Of a DNA stretch of 64,000 nucleotides, positions 48,814-57,383 are shown piece after piece (positions within the stretch are counted from its first letter, which is position 1; every line of letters begins with the position of its first letter). The notes below the pieces were generated by a model. That model was not told the DNA's origin. It worked only from the letters and a program-made list of their open reading frames with translations, and did not search any database. The position numbers were made by a program, and so were the translations under genes. The DNA comes from Polynucleobacter sp. VK25 (GTDB taxonomy: Bacteria; Pseudomonadota; Gammaproteobacteria; Burkholderiales; Burkholderiaceae), in assembly GCF_018687355.1 (NCBI RefSeq), contig NZ_CP061288.1:124001-188000 (forward strand), in the 5' to 3' direction.

Positions 48814-49859
48814 TAAACAATCTGTCCTAGGTTAAAGATGGGGAGATACAAGATTATGACCAGACTTCCAATGATGAGTCCAACAATAATAATTAATAAG
48901 GGCTCCAAGCTTTGACTTAAGGTATTGAGCCGATTGCTTAATTGAGAGCCCAATACCAATGCACGCCGTTGCAGCATGTCGGGGAGTGCGCCACTTTCTG
49001 ATGCTATTCGTAATAGCTGTACTGTTTCCAGATCAAACAATGTGTATTTTGGATCTGCTTTCACAATTGCATCGCCAAGGGGCCAACCGCGGGCCAGGTG
49101 TTTAAATATCTCAGCGCTAAAATCGTGACTGAGCCAGTGGTTAGAAGATTGCGCAGTAACCCTAAGTGCGTCTGGAAGGGGTAGGCCTGACTTCAAAAGA
49201 TGGCCCAGTGTTCGGCACCAGTAGGTAAGGGTTGCCAATCTCAGTAGTTGACCAATCATCGGTATGTAAAAGCTCATGCGATCACAATATTTTTGCAGTC
49301 TAGGAAGCTTGATCCACGCAAGAATAAAAATACCGAAGAAGCCGGCTAGACCAGCGGCAATACCAATATAGAACTCTTCAAGCCAGGATGATGCTTGAAT
49401 TAAAGCTTTAGTTGGGGTTGGTAGCTCCGCTTGAAAATGAGCAAAAACATCTTTAAAAACAGGCACAACCCAAATCATCATCACAATCACCAGAAGGCAG
49501 GAGCTGGTGAGGGTGATGATGGGGTAACTCAGTGCCTGTTGAATTTTCCGACGTAATTCAATTTGAGCTTCGAGTTGCTGACAAATCGTTTTCAGCGCCA
49601 AATTAAAGTCGCCCGTTCTCTCACTGACGCGAATGAGATTAATAAACTCCATTGAGAATAAATTTTTTTGGCTACGCAGGCATTGAGAAAAGCTTTCTCC
49701 CTTTTTAAGTTGTGAGTAAATGCTATTAATCCAGGAGAGCCAGTCCTTTGGGGCACTTAAATAAATCAACTCAATTGCATTTAGGAGGCGAAGTCCAGCC
49801 TCTAAAAGCGTCAAGAGTTGCTCGGCAAATTGAAGTTGATCCTGTTTGCTTAATGCCAT
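48813..49859 (-). CDS. pilC: PilC/GspF-like inner-membrane platform protein
   Basis: Assembly-platform protein for type IV pili or type II secretion. Two GspF domains are visible with helices ITLTSSCLLVIVMMIWVVPVF, AAGLAGFFGIFILAWI and a C-terminal LLIIIVGLIIGSLVIILYLPIF. SERTGDFNLALKTICQQLE and ASESGALPDMLQRRALVLG are the two repeated conserved segments. At 348 residues it is about 50 shorter than typical PilC, with a trimmed N-terminus. It overlaps pilB by 10 bp and shares one base with the peptidase start. Confidence 0.85.
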   Translation of the reverse strand: MALSKQDQLQFAEQLLTLLEAGLRLLNAIELIYLSAPKDWLSWINSIYSQLKKGESFSQCLRSQKNLFSMEFINLIRVSERTGDFNLALKTICQQLEAQIELRRKIQQALSYPIITLTSSCLLVIVMMIWVVPVFKDVFAHFQAELPTPTKALIQASSWLEEFYIGIAAGLAGFFGIFILAWIKLPRLQKYCDRMSFYIPMIGQLLRLATLTYWCRTLGHLLKSGLPLPDALRVTAQSSNHWLSHDFSAEIFKHLARGWPLGDAIVKADPKYTLFDLETVQLLRIASESGALPDMLQRRALVLGSQLSNRLNTLSQSLEPLLIIIVGLIIGSLVIILYLPIFNLGQIV

Positions 49860-50929
49860 GTGCCTACTTCTGCATCCAGGTTTGCTAGATTGATATGTCC
49901 TGCTTGTATGTGTAGTAATCCCGCTTCTCGCATGCTCATATATGAAGCAGATGAATTCAATAAATGGGCTTTGTTCAATACCTCATGAACACCAATGCGC
50001 CCAAAGTAACCACTGCCCTTACAGGCAAAGCATTGAGGCCTTGCAATTGCACTTTGTCCAAAGCATTCAGGGCAGTTCTTACGAACTAAGCGTTGCGAGC
50101 TAACACTTAAAAGACAGGACTCAAGAGATTCCTGATCAACCCCAAGGTTTTTAAGTCTGGGCACTGCGCCACCAGCATTGCGAGTATGTAATGTACTGAG
50201 AACAAGATGTCCAGTTTGCGCTGCCTGAATGGCTAGCTGAGCAGTGGCGCTATCTCGTATCTCTCCAATCATGATGACGTCGGGGTCCTGCCTAAGCAGG
50301 GCGCGAATGATGGTCGGAAAATCTAATCCAGCTCTCGGGTGATAGGCTACTTGATTCACTCCTGCGAGACGAATTTCAATCGGGTCCTCAATTGAGCAAA
50401 GATTGCGATGGTTTTGATTGAGTTGACGCAAGCAGCTATAGAGCGTTCGTGTCTTGCCGCTTCCTGTTGGGCCTGTAACCAAGATAAGTCCATTAGATTG
50501 AGAGAGTGTTTGCTGGAATATCTCTAGCTGCTCTGGTAGAAGACCGAGCTCTTGAAGATCAAGATCATCAACGCAACTTGGCAATATACGAATGACTGCC
50601 TTTTCTCCATGGAGGGTTGGCAAAATCGAGACGCGGCAATCAATATTAGGCTTGGAGAAGTCATGCCCAATGCATAGTCGCCCATCTTGCGGGAGGCGTT
50701 TTTCAGCAATATCTAAACGTGCAAGAACCTTAATGCGCGTGATGAGACGATCGTGAAACTCAATCGGGTAGTGCGATTGGATTTGTAGGAGCCCGTCCAC
50801 TCGAATGCGTATAAGTGTGGCAAGTATTCCAGCTTCTATATGAATATCACTCGCTCTGGAATCTAAAGCATGAGCAGTAATTTCATACCAAGTGCGAATG
50901 ATTAGTGAGTCATCGGAGACAACGCTCAA
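49850..50929 (-). CDS. pilB: PilB/GspE-like assembly ATPase, short form
   Basis: Hexameric motor for pilus or pseudopilus extension, 359 residues. Walker A LVTGPTGSGKT at 150-160, the aspartate box CSIEDPIEIRL, Walker B DPDVIMIGEIRD, the histidine box TGHLVLSTLHTRNA and a zinc tetracysteine CPEC...CFACKGSG are all intact. Full-length PilB has about 570 residues; here the N-terminal N1 domain that contacts PilC and pilus subcomplexes is absent. The start is a TTG at 50929, as no in-frame ATG lies ahead of the conserved region. It overlaps the CNNM gene by 4 bp. Confidence 0.85.
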   Translation of the reverse strand: MSVVSDDSLIIRTWYEITAHALDSRASDIHIEAGILATLIRIRVDGLLQIQSHYPIEFHDRLITRIKVLARLDIAEKRLPQDGRLCIGHDFSKPNIDCRVSILPTLHGEKAVIRILPSCVDDLDLQELGLLPEQLEIFQQTLSQSNGLILVTGPTGSGKTRTLYSCLRQLNQNHRNLCSIEDPIEIRLAGVNQVAYHPRAGLDFPTIIRALLRQDPDVIMIGEIRDSATAQLAIQAAQTGHLVLSTLHTRNAGGAVPRLKNLGVDQESLESCLLSVSSQRLVRKNCPECFGQSAIARPQCFACKGSGYFGRIGVHEVLNKAHLLNSSASYMSMREAGLLHIQAGHINLANLDAEVGTWH

Positions 50930-52218
50930 TCTTGCTCTTGAGCCAGGGTGGCGGGGCGATAAAGTTTTACGGTTTTTACGCCTTGCTCATCAAATTGAAT
51001 GATTTCCATCACGATGCCGGCAATCCGAATGCTGACATCATGATCAGGAATAGCCTCGAGCTTTTCGAGAATGAGGCCGTTCAGTGTTCGCGGTCCATCT
51101 AGTGGAAGATTCAGGTTGAGCAAACGATTTAAGTCTCGCAATGAGGCGCTTCCCGTTGCGAGATAGGTGCCATCAGCAAGCCAGCGAGGATCGGTTGATA
51201 GATTGGAAAAAGAGGTGGTGAACTCGCCTATCAGTTCTTCAACAATATCCTCAAAGGTCACTAAGCCCAGAACTTCACCATATTCATTCACAACCAAACT
51301 CAAGCGTTGTTGGTTATCTTGAAAAAATTGCATTTGCTGCAATACGGGCGTGCCACTTGGAATGAAGTAGGGTTCATTAACCAGAGATCTAAAGTCTTCA
51401 TGTTTCAAATCTGTATCGCCCAATAAGGACAAGGCCTTTTTGACGGAGAGAATGCCGATAATGCGTTCAGAGTCGCCATCACAGACTGGCAATTTATTGT
51501 GATAGCAGGTTTCTAGTTGCTGAACTACCTCATCAATTGGCCTTGAAAGATCCAGGACTTCAATCTTAGATCTTGGTGTCATCACATCATCAACGGTAAT
51601 GTTTTCTAGGTTGAATAGATTAAGCAGAATATTGCGATGATGATTCGAGACAAAACGATTTGATTCCAGTACTAGGCTGCGCAACTCTTCTTTGCTCATA
51701 GCTCTACTATCTGAAGACGCTTGCAGACCAGATACTTTCATCAGGCCAGAAACAAAGCTATTGATAAACCAAAGTAATGGCTTGAGCACGAAGGTAAGCG
51801 GCAAAATAAACCAGCCCACATTCGAGGCAATCTTTTCGGGGAATGCGGCACCAATAACTTTAGGGGTAATTTCGCTAAAGATGATGATGAGAAGCGCAAC
51901 CACCAAGGTGGCAATGGAGAGGACCAGTCCGCTGTCACCAAATATATGCAGGGCAATGCCAGTTACCAAAATAGGCAAAATCGTATTGATCAGATTATTG
52001 GATATCAGTAGAACGGATAGCAGAGAGTCAATGCGTTTTAAGAGTCTTTCGGCTAGCGCTGCACCTGCATTACCGCCATTGGCCATTGCACGCAGGCGAT
52101 GGCGGTTTGAAGACAGCATGCTGGTTTCTGCCATTGAGAAAAAGCCAGAAAGTGCAAGTAAAAATAGGACTAGAGCAACTTGGCCATAAAAGGGCCAATC
52201 GTCAAAAAAGGTGTCCAT
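50926..52218 (-). CDS. CNNM/CBS-pair membrane protein (HlyC/CorC family)
   Basis: A 430-residue protein. The N-terminal CNNM (DUF21) domain has about four helices (VALVLFLLALSGFFSMAETSM onward), then two CBS motifs around 210-330 (VDDVMTPRSKIEVLD...), and a C-terminal CorC_HlyC transporter-associated domain (WLADGTYLATGSASLRDLN). Relatives act in Mg2+/Co2+ efflux or cation homeostasis; the haemolysin label is historical. ATG 52218 is preferred over the TTG at 52251. It appears to lead the leftward pil-coaE-zapD run. Confidence 0.88.
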   Translation of the reverse strand: MDTFFDDWPFYGQVALVLFLLALSGFFSMAETSMLSSNRHRLRAMANGGNAGAALAERLLKRIDSLLSVLLISNNLINTILPILVTGIALHIFGDSGLVLSIATLVVALLIIIFSEITPKVIGAAFPEKIASNVGWFILPLTFVLKPLLWFINSFVSGLMKVSGLQASSDSRAMSKEELRSLVLESNRFVSNHHRNILLNLFNLENITVDDVMTPRSKIEVLDLSRPIDEVVQQLETCYHNKLPVCDGDSERIIGILSVKKALSLLGDTDLKHEDFRSLVNEPYFIPSGTPVLQQMQFFQDNQQRLSLVVNEYGEVLGLVTFEDIVEELIGEFTTSFSNLSTDPRWLADGTYLATGSASLRDLNRLLNLNLPLDGPRTLNGLILEKLEAIPDHDVSIRIAGIVMEIIQFDEQGVKTVKLYRPATLAQEQD

Positions 52219-52336
52219 GAGGTCTGCCTGAAAAAAGTAATGATGAGTCAATATATCAAAGTGGCATTTCGCAAGCTATAGCCATGAAACAAAGGCCTGT
52301 AATCCCCCTTGTGAATTTATGTGAGAATTGCCTGAT

Positions 52337-52849
52337 ATGACTTCCTTGCCAACCCTATCCAACCCAAACGTCACTAGCTACTGTGTTATCAAAGCACCTT
52401 TTGGATGTCTGGGCATTTCGACGGAATTAGTGGAGGGCAGCTTAATGCTTTCCAGAATTGATTATTTACCTTCCAACGCGGTTTTGGTCGCACCACAGAA
52501 CCAGCTGGCCAAAGAGATTGCGCGACAGTGCAATGCATACTTTAAGGATCCTCACTGGCAGTTTGATTTACCTACTAAACCGGTGGGTACCGAGCACCAG
52601 CGAAAAGTATGGACAAGCACTCAAGATATACCCGTTGGTAAGACAAGAACTTATGGTGAAGTCGCTAAAAAGATTAAAAGTGGGGCGCGTGCAGTAGGTA
52701 CAGCATGCGGCGCTAATCCTTATCCCTTAATAACACCTTGCCATCGAGTGGTATCGGCCCAAGGAATTGGTGGCTTTATGAAAGAAAATGCTCCCGGCCT
52801 ATATCGCCAAATTAAATTCTGGCTTTTAGAGCACGAAGGTGTTTTGTAG
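52337..52849 (+). CDS. ogt: Methylated-DNA-protein-cysteine methyltransferase
   Basis: Suicidal repair of O6-alkylguanine. In its 170 residues the acceptor cysteine is in LITPCHRVVSAQGIGGF, preceded by the helix-turn-helix GKTRTYGEVAKKIKSGARAVGTACGANP. The N-terminal domain is short, as in Ogt, and there is no Ada regulator domain. ATG 52337 is chosen over a TTG at 52328. The Ogt/Ada-C distinction is by architecture only. Confidence 0.93.
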   Translation: MTSLPTLSNPNVTSYCVIKAPFGCLGISTELVEGSLMLSRIDYLPSNAVLVAPQNQLAKEIARQCNAYFKDPHWQFDLPTKPVGTEHQRKVWTSTQDIPVGKTRTYGEVAKKIKSGARAVGTACGANPYPLITPCHRVVSAQGIGGFMKENAPGLYRQIKFWLLEHEGVL

Positions 52850-52866
52850 CCAAATCTATTTGGCTA
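52847..52866. terminator. Inverted repeat at the convergent ends of ogt and the squalene-synthase-like gene
   Basis: TAGCCAAAT-CT-ATTTGGCTA: perfect 9-bp arms. The left arm holds the TAG stop of ogt (52847-52849), and the opposite gene's stop lies inside the repeat too. It could stop transcription in both directions, but has no T tract. Confidence 0.4.
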
Positions 52867-53830
52867 GCGATCTGCTGCTGAGGTAGAAAAAAGTCTTCAT
52901 CAATAGATCGCTTTTAACGGCCCACTGCGTAAAGCCGTAGAAACTCATTACGGTGCTTCTAGAAAGCTTAACTTCATCTTTGTGATCAAATTCTTTTCGT
53001 GTGGCAATTTTGGAAAGAGTCATCACCGCTAAGCCAAAGGCTAAAAAGCAAAAACGCCTCATTCCTTGCTCTTGTTTGGGTATCAATAATATGTAATGTA
53101 AAGAATCTTGTAGCTTTTGGTAAGCAATGTGCAAAAGAGCTTCCTGGCTTATATTGCTTGGCTTCCAGGATACTCCGCGCGCTTTATCTTCCGGGGAGTC
53201 TTTCAGGATATTAGTCATTTGCAGCGCTTGTCCAAAAGCAATTGCTAAATCTTCATGCCCAGCCATTTTTTCTTTAAAGGCATGGGAATGATTACTGAAA
53301 ATAGTGGTTAGTAGTTCGCCGACAACGCCTGCGACTACATAGCAATATTGTTCAAACTGAGCAAGATCTTGAAGGCCGGCTTGATTTTGTTTCCCATGAA
53401 AATAGGACATCCCTTCTGACATGATGGAAACACAGCGACTAACTGCCTGTTGATCTTGGCTGGAGCAGGTATGCAAAATACGCAAAACAGTTGGAGTGTG
53501 TGCAATTAAATCCAACTCATCTTGATTGCTGTAATTCTGAAATGCATCTAGACAGGGCTGCACAAAATTTTCTACGGGCGTCTTTTCTAGTACGGCATCT
53601 AAAAAGAGCGCCGATAGTGATTGTTTAGTCTGAGGACTTAAGTCGGACGCATCCTCAATAGTGTCAATAATTCGGCAGAGCAAATAGGTATTGCCAACGA
53701 CTTTCTCGATGCTAGGGGGTAAAAGCGGGATGGTGAGGGCAAAAGTACGTGATACAGAACCCAGAATGGCTTTTTGGTAAGCCACGTCAGCGGCTGGGCT
53801 AGATATTGGGGTTTGCTTGGGTGCTCTCAC
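52856..53830 (-). CDS. Squalene/phytoene synthase-family enzyme
   Basis: A trans-isoprenyl diphosphate head-to-head synthase of 324 residues. SRTFALTIPLLP near 27-38, LLCRIIDTIEDA (first aspartate-rich DTIED) near 50-61, YCYVVAGVVGELLTTIF and TNILKDSPEDKARG (second aspartate-rich motif) are visible. The pattern is closer to squalene synthase (VGELLT, NILKD) than to CrtB, so squalene from two farnesyl diphosphates is the likely product. No hopanoid or carotenoid genes lie nearby. The start is GTG 53830. A C-terminal hydrophobic segment (FYGFTQWAV, FFYLSS) may touch the membrane. Confidence 0.8.
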   Translation of the reverse strand: MRAPKQTPISSPAADVAYQKAILGSVSRTFALTIPLLPPSIEKVVGNTYLLCRIIDTIEDASDLSPQTKQSLSALFLDAVLEKTPVENFVQPCLDAFQNYSNQDELDLIAHTPTVLRILHTCSSQDQQAVSRCVSIMSEGMSYFHGKQNQAGLQDLAQFEQYCYVVAGVVGELLTTIFSNHSHAFKEKMAGHEDLAIAFGQALQMTNILKDSPEDKARGVSWKPSNISQEALLHIAYQKLQDSLHYILLIPKQEQGMRRFCFLAFGLAVMTLSKIATRKEFDHKDEVKLSRSTVMSFYGFTQWAVKSDLLMKTFFYLSSRSLAK

Positions 53831-53892
53831 TCTTGAATTATGTCAGACCATCCTCTTGCGCGGGGTGCTCCAAATAAGCCCTTTTTACTATC

Positions 53893-53918
53893 TGTCAAAA
53901 GTGACATGGCCATATAAT
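53893..53918 (+). promoter_or_regulatory. Candidate promoter/operator of the symporter gene
   Basis: A perfect -10 box TATAAT is at 53913-53918, but no -35 consensus stands at normal spacing. Instead a palindrome TGTCA-AAAG-TGACA (53893-53906) occupies the -35 zone, which suits a regulator-dependent promoter. The symporter start codon is 30 bp downstream of the -10 box. Confidence 0.4.
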
Positions 53919-53948
53919 TTCATCAAATTTCAGAAGGAGTATTTAGGC

Positions 53949-55364
53949 GTGCTCATTTGGTTCGTCATTATTTACTGGGTTATCTCGGTTGGCATTGGCC
54001 TATGGGCAGCCCTCAGAGTCAAAAATACTGCTGACTTTGCTGCGGCGGGTCATAGCCTTCCTTTACCAATTGTGACTGCAACGGTGTTTGCTACCTGGTT
54101 CGGTTCTGAAACTGTCTTAGGTATTCCGGCTACTTTCCTCAAAGAAGGCTTGGGAGGGGTGGTTGCTGATCCCTTTGGATCTTCTCTCTGTTTGATTTTG
54201 GTGGGCCTCTTTTTTGCGCGCCATCTTTATAACCGTCGCATGTTAACCATTGGTGATTTTTTTCGCGAAAAGTATGGCCGAACAGTTGAGGTGTTGGTAA
54301 CACTCTGCATTGTTGTTTCGTATTTGGGTTGGGTAGCTGCGCAAATTAAAGCCTTGGGCCTCGTATTTAATGTGGTCTCAGAAGGCAGTATTAGCCAGAC
54401 GGGCGGCATGATGATTGGCGCCGCTAGTGTGTTGATCTACACCTTGTTTGGGGGAATGTGGTCAGTTGCCATTACGGACTTCATTCAGATGATCATCATC
54501 GTCATTGGCATGCTGTACATCGGCGGTGAGATGACGGCTCAGACTGGCGGCATCGGCGTGGTTATTGAGCATGCGGCCGCTGCTGGTCAATTCAGTAACT
54601 TCTGGCCGGATATGAATTTGGCTTCAATCTTGGGCTTTGTTGCTGCCCTTTGCACCATGATGCTCGGATCTATTCCTCAGCAAGATGTTTTCCAGCGCAT
54701 CACCTCTTCTAAGAACGTCAACATTGCAGTTCAAGCAGCGTTGCTTGGTGGCGTACTCTATTTTATTTTTGCTTTTGTGCCAATGTATTTGGCTTACTCT
54801 GCAATTTTAATTAGTCCAGATTTAGTCAGTAAGTATCTCAATACTGATCCGCAAATGATTCTGCCTAAGTTGATTCTAAATCACGCCCCCTTAATTGCGC
54901 AGGTGATGTTCTTTGGCGCACTTCTGTCTGCGATTAAGAGTTGTGCCAGTGCGACCCTATTGGCACCATCAGTAACTTTTGCTGAAAATATTGTGCGGGG
55001 CTTTTTTAAGCATTTGTCTGATCATGATTTGTTGAAGGTAATGCGGATCACGGTTTTATGTTTTGCTGTAGTCGTGACTTTCTTTGCAGTGAACTCCGAA
55101 CTTTCTATTTTCAAAATGGTTGAGAGCGCTTACAAAGTAACTTTAGTGGCCGCTTTTGTCCCATTGGCATTTGGCGTGTATTGGTCAAGAGCCAATTCAC
55201 TTGGTGGATTATTGGCCGTGGTGGGGGGGTTAACTATTTGGATTAGTTGTGAAATTTTGGCGCCTAATGCGATTCTCCCCCCTCAATTGGCAGGTCTATT
55301 TGCCAGTATGGCAGGCATGATTTTGGGTAGCCTGGTACCAAAAGACTCCTTAAAGGCCGTTTAA
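53949..55364 (+). CDS. Sodium:solute symporter (SSF family)
   Basis: A polytopic transporter of 471 residues with about 13 helices. SSF features include the opening YWVISVGIGLWAALRVKNTADFAAAG, TWFGSETVLGIPATFLKEGLGG, AITDFIQMIIIVIGMLYIGG and SIPQQDVFQRITSSKN. The frame extends back to 53817, but GTG 53949 is the better start: AAGGAG lies 9 bases upstream, and translation begins just before the first helix. The substrate is unknown; the family includes proline, pantothenate, sugar and carboxylate carriers. It is divergent from the squalene-synthase-like gene. Confidence 0.88.
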   Translation: MLIWFVIIYWVISVGIGLWAALRVKNTADFAAAGHSLPLPIVTATVFATWFGSETVLGIPATFLKEGLGGVVADPFGSSLCLILVGLFFARHLYNRRMLTIGDFFREKYGRTVEVLVTLCIVVSYLGWVAAQIKALGLVFNVVSEGSISQTGGMMIGAASVLIYTLFGGMWSVAITDFIQMIIIVIGMLYIGGEMTAQTGGIGVVIEHAAAAGQFSNFWPDMNLASILGFVAALCTMMLGSIPQQDVFQRITSSKNVNIAVQAALLGGVLYFIFAFVPMYLAYSAILISPDLVSKYLNTDPQMILPKLILNHAPLIAQVMFFGALLSAIKSCASATLLAPSVTFAENIVRGFFKHLSDHDLLKVMRITVLCFAVVVTFFAVNSELSIFKMVESAYKVTLVAAFVPLAFGVYWSRANSLGGLLAVVGGLTIWISCEILAPNAILPPQLAGLFASMAGMILGSLVPKDSLKAV

Positions 55365-55397
55365 GGCGCTAATTGCTTAAAAATTAGGCATTTAAAA

Positions 55398-55426
55398 TTG
55401 CTGCACCGCAAAATCCAAACTAGAAT
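55398..55426 (+). promoter_or_regulatory. Candidate promoter of the ketopantoate-reductase-like gene
   Basis: TTGCTG at 55398-55403, a 17-base spacer, TAGAAT at 55421-55426 (5/6 match in the -10). The gene starts at 55465, with GGAG before its ATG. Confidence 0.5.
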
Positions 55427-55464
55427 AGTCGTAATACAAAATTTTTAGTTCTTATGGAGTTCCT

Positions 55465-56484
55465 ATGAAAATCTGTGTGATCGGTGGGGGTGGTGCTATT
55501 GGCGGCTACTTGGCTGTCATGTTGGCGCGAGCAGGTAACGATGTCACCGTGGTTGCGCGCGGCGCTACTTTGGCTGCAATTAAAGAACGTGGCCTCGCTT
55601 TAATTATGGATGACCAGCCAGAGCCTTTAGTTGCTCAAGTAAAGGCCGTGGAAAAAATTCGTGATGCCGAGACTCCAGACGTAGTCATTCTTGCGGTGAA
55701 AGCGCATCAAGTTGAGCCCATCATTGATGACTTAGCAGCCATCATAGGTCCAGAAACTATTTTGATTCCAATGCAAAACGGAATTCCCTGGTGGTATTTC
55801 CAAAAGCTGGGTGGTGAATATCAAGATCATTCAGTTGAAACGGTGGATGCTGGTGGTGTTGCTAAGAACATGATTAATCCAAACAACATTATTGGTTGCG
55901 TTGTGTATCCAGCAACTTTTACACAAGCCCCTGGCGTGATTCGCCACGTTGAAGGTAATCGTTTCCCATTGGGTGAGTTGGACGGCAAGAATTCTGAGCG
56001 CATTCAGAAGATGTCCGAGATGATGGGCGCGGCAGGATTTAAGTCTCCAATCTTGGATGACATCCGTTCCGAAATCTGGCTCAAGCTTTGGGGCAATATG
56101 ACTTTCAATCCAATCAGCTCGCTAACTCATGGTACCTTGGAAGGCATATGCCAATATCCTTTGACTAAAGAATTAGCGCGTAGCATGATGGCTGAAGCTC
56201 AGACCATCGCTGAGAAATTGGGCGTTACTTTCCGTGTTGATATTGAGCGCCGTATCGCTGGTGCCGAGAAAGTTGGTAAGCATAAAACTTCTATGTTGCA
56301 AGACTTAGAAGCAGGTCGCAGCCTAGAGATTGACGCGTTGTTGGGTTCTGTTATTGAGCTTGGCAAGATCACTCAAACTCCAACGCCTTGCTTGAACACT
56401 GTATTTGCTTTGACTAAATACTTGGATGAAAATGTACAGGCTTCGAAAGGCAGCTTAGCGTTGCCATCTGTTTCTGGTTACTAA
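55465..56484 (+). CDS. Ketopantoate reductase (PanE/ApbA)-family protein
   Basis: An NADPH-dependent dehydrogenase fold of 339 residues. The Rossmann loop is CVIGGGGAIGGYLAVMLARAG near 4-24, followed by VVARGATL, AVKAHQVE, PMQNGIPWW and the C-terminal helical domain with EIWLKLWGNMTFNPISSLT and DLEAGRSLEIDALLG. These fit the family that reduces 2-dehydropantoate, but the family also has other 2-oxoacid reductases, and this member is longer than E. coli PanE (303). I leave the symbol blank. Confidence 0.85.
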   Translation: MKICVIGGGGAIGGYLAVMLARAGNDVTVVARGATLAAIKERGLALIMDDQPEPLVAQVKAVEKIRDAETPDVVILAVKAHQVEPIIDDLAAIIGPETILIPMQNGIPWWYFQKLGGEYQDHSVETVDAGGVAKNMINPNNIIGCVVYPATFTQAPGVIRHVEGNRFPLGELDGKNSERIQKMSEMMGAAGFKSPILDDIRSEIWLKLWGNMTFNPISSLTHGTLEGICQYPLTKELARSMMAEAQTIAEKLGVTFRVDIERRIAGAEKVGKHKTSMLQDLEAGRSLEIDALLGSVIELGKITQTPTPCLNTVFALTKYLDENVQASKGSLALPSVSGY

Positions 56485-56506
56485 AAAGCAAAGATTCTTC
56501 AAATAA

Positions 56507-56541
56507 AAAATCCCTTGCTAGTGAACCTAGCAAGGGATTTT
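56507..56541. terminator. Bidirectional intrinsic terminator
   Basis: AAAATCCCTTGCTAG, loop TGAAC, CTAGCAAGGGATTTT: a perfect 15-bp stem (56507-56521/56527-56541) with A/T flanks on both sides. It sits between the convergent ketopantoate-reductase-like and FAH-family genes. Confidence 0.95.
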
Positions 56542-56559
56542 GTTTTATACAAACCTAAA

Positions 56560-57327
56560 TTACTCGAAGCGATTATCGAGACGCCCCACGCCTTCAATAA
56601 TGATGCTGACATTGCTGCCAGGTTTCATGGAGCCAACGCCTACTGAAGTGCCGCAAGCAATGATGTCTCCTGGCGAGAGTGGTACATCTTGAGAAATTAG
56701 GCTCACCAATTTAGCGGGCGAGAAAATCATATCTGAAATAGGGTAGTTTTGACGCTCTTGATCATTCAGAATGGTCTTGATCGTGAGCTTGCTGGGATCA
56801 ACATCGGTGGTGATGTAAGGACCAAAGACACCAAAGGTGTTAAAGCTTTTTGCGCGGGTCCACTGTGCATAACCAGGGTCACGGTTGAGAATTTCAATGG
56901 CAGTCACGTCGTTAATGCAGGTGTAGCCAAAGATCGCTTTTGCTGCCTCTGCTTCATCAGCTTCATGGCAGCGCTTGCCAATCACAATGCCAAGCTCCCC
57001 TTCATAAACTACTTTTCCGGAATAGGACTTCGGAGTGCGAATGACTTGGTTTGCTGCCAAGAAAGAGTTGTTGCCTTTGAGGAAGTACAAAGGCTCAGCA
57101 GGTACAGCATGCTCAAGCTTGGTTACCAATGCATGGAAGTTATCCACCATCGCAACCATCTTAGAAGGAGTGCAGGGGATATCAATGCTCACGTCGGATA
57201 GTTTGAGGGAAGTACCGGTGGCTTTGGCCCCATTAAATAAGTCGCCTTCATACACGGCAATTTGGTCGCCCTCTACTTGCCCCAAACCACTTTTTCCTTG
57301 GTGCTGAAATCTAAGCCACTGAGCCAT
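56560..57327 (-). CDS. Fumarylacetoacetate hydrolase (FAH)-family protein
   Basis: A metal-dependent C-C hydrolase/isomerase/decarboxylase fold of 255 residues. The FAH core shows YEGELGIVIGK (metal glutamates), GYTCINDVTA, KSFNTFGVFGPYITT and LSPGDIIACGTSVGVG. Family members open fumarylpyruvate, fumarylacetoacetate or homoprotocatechuate intermediates, and others decarboxylate oxaloacetate. No aromatic-degradation operon surrounds it, so the substrate remains open. It is divergent from the GrdB-like gene, with 56 bp between the start codons. Confidence 0.88.
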   Translation of the reverse strand: MAQWLRFQHQGKSGLGQVEGDQIAVYEGDLFNGAKATGTSLKLSDVSIDIPCTPSKMVAMVDNFHALVTKLEHAVPAEPLYFLKGNNSFLAANQVIRTPKSYSGKVVYEGELGIVIGKRCHEADEAEAAKAIFGYTCINDVTAIEILNRDPGYAQWTRAKSFNTFGVFGPYITTDVDPSKLTIKTILNDQERQNYPISDMIFSPAKLVSLISQDVPLSPGDIIACGTSVGVGSMKPGSNVSIIIEGVGRLDNRFE

Positions 57328-57383
57328 AATAAGTTCCTATGAGGTTAAATATTTGATATGCAATATCTTACAGGGATGAATTG

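Noticed and set aside
51692..52189. 165-codon ORF opposite the CNNM/CBS gene
   Set aside because: The opposite strand codes for an intact family protein; this frame shows no domain and odd composition.
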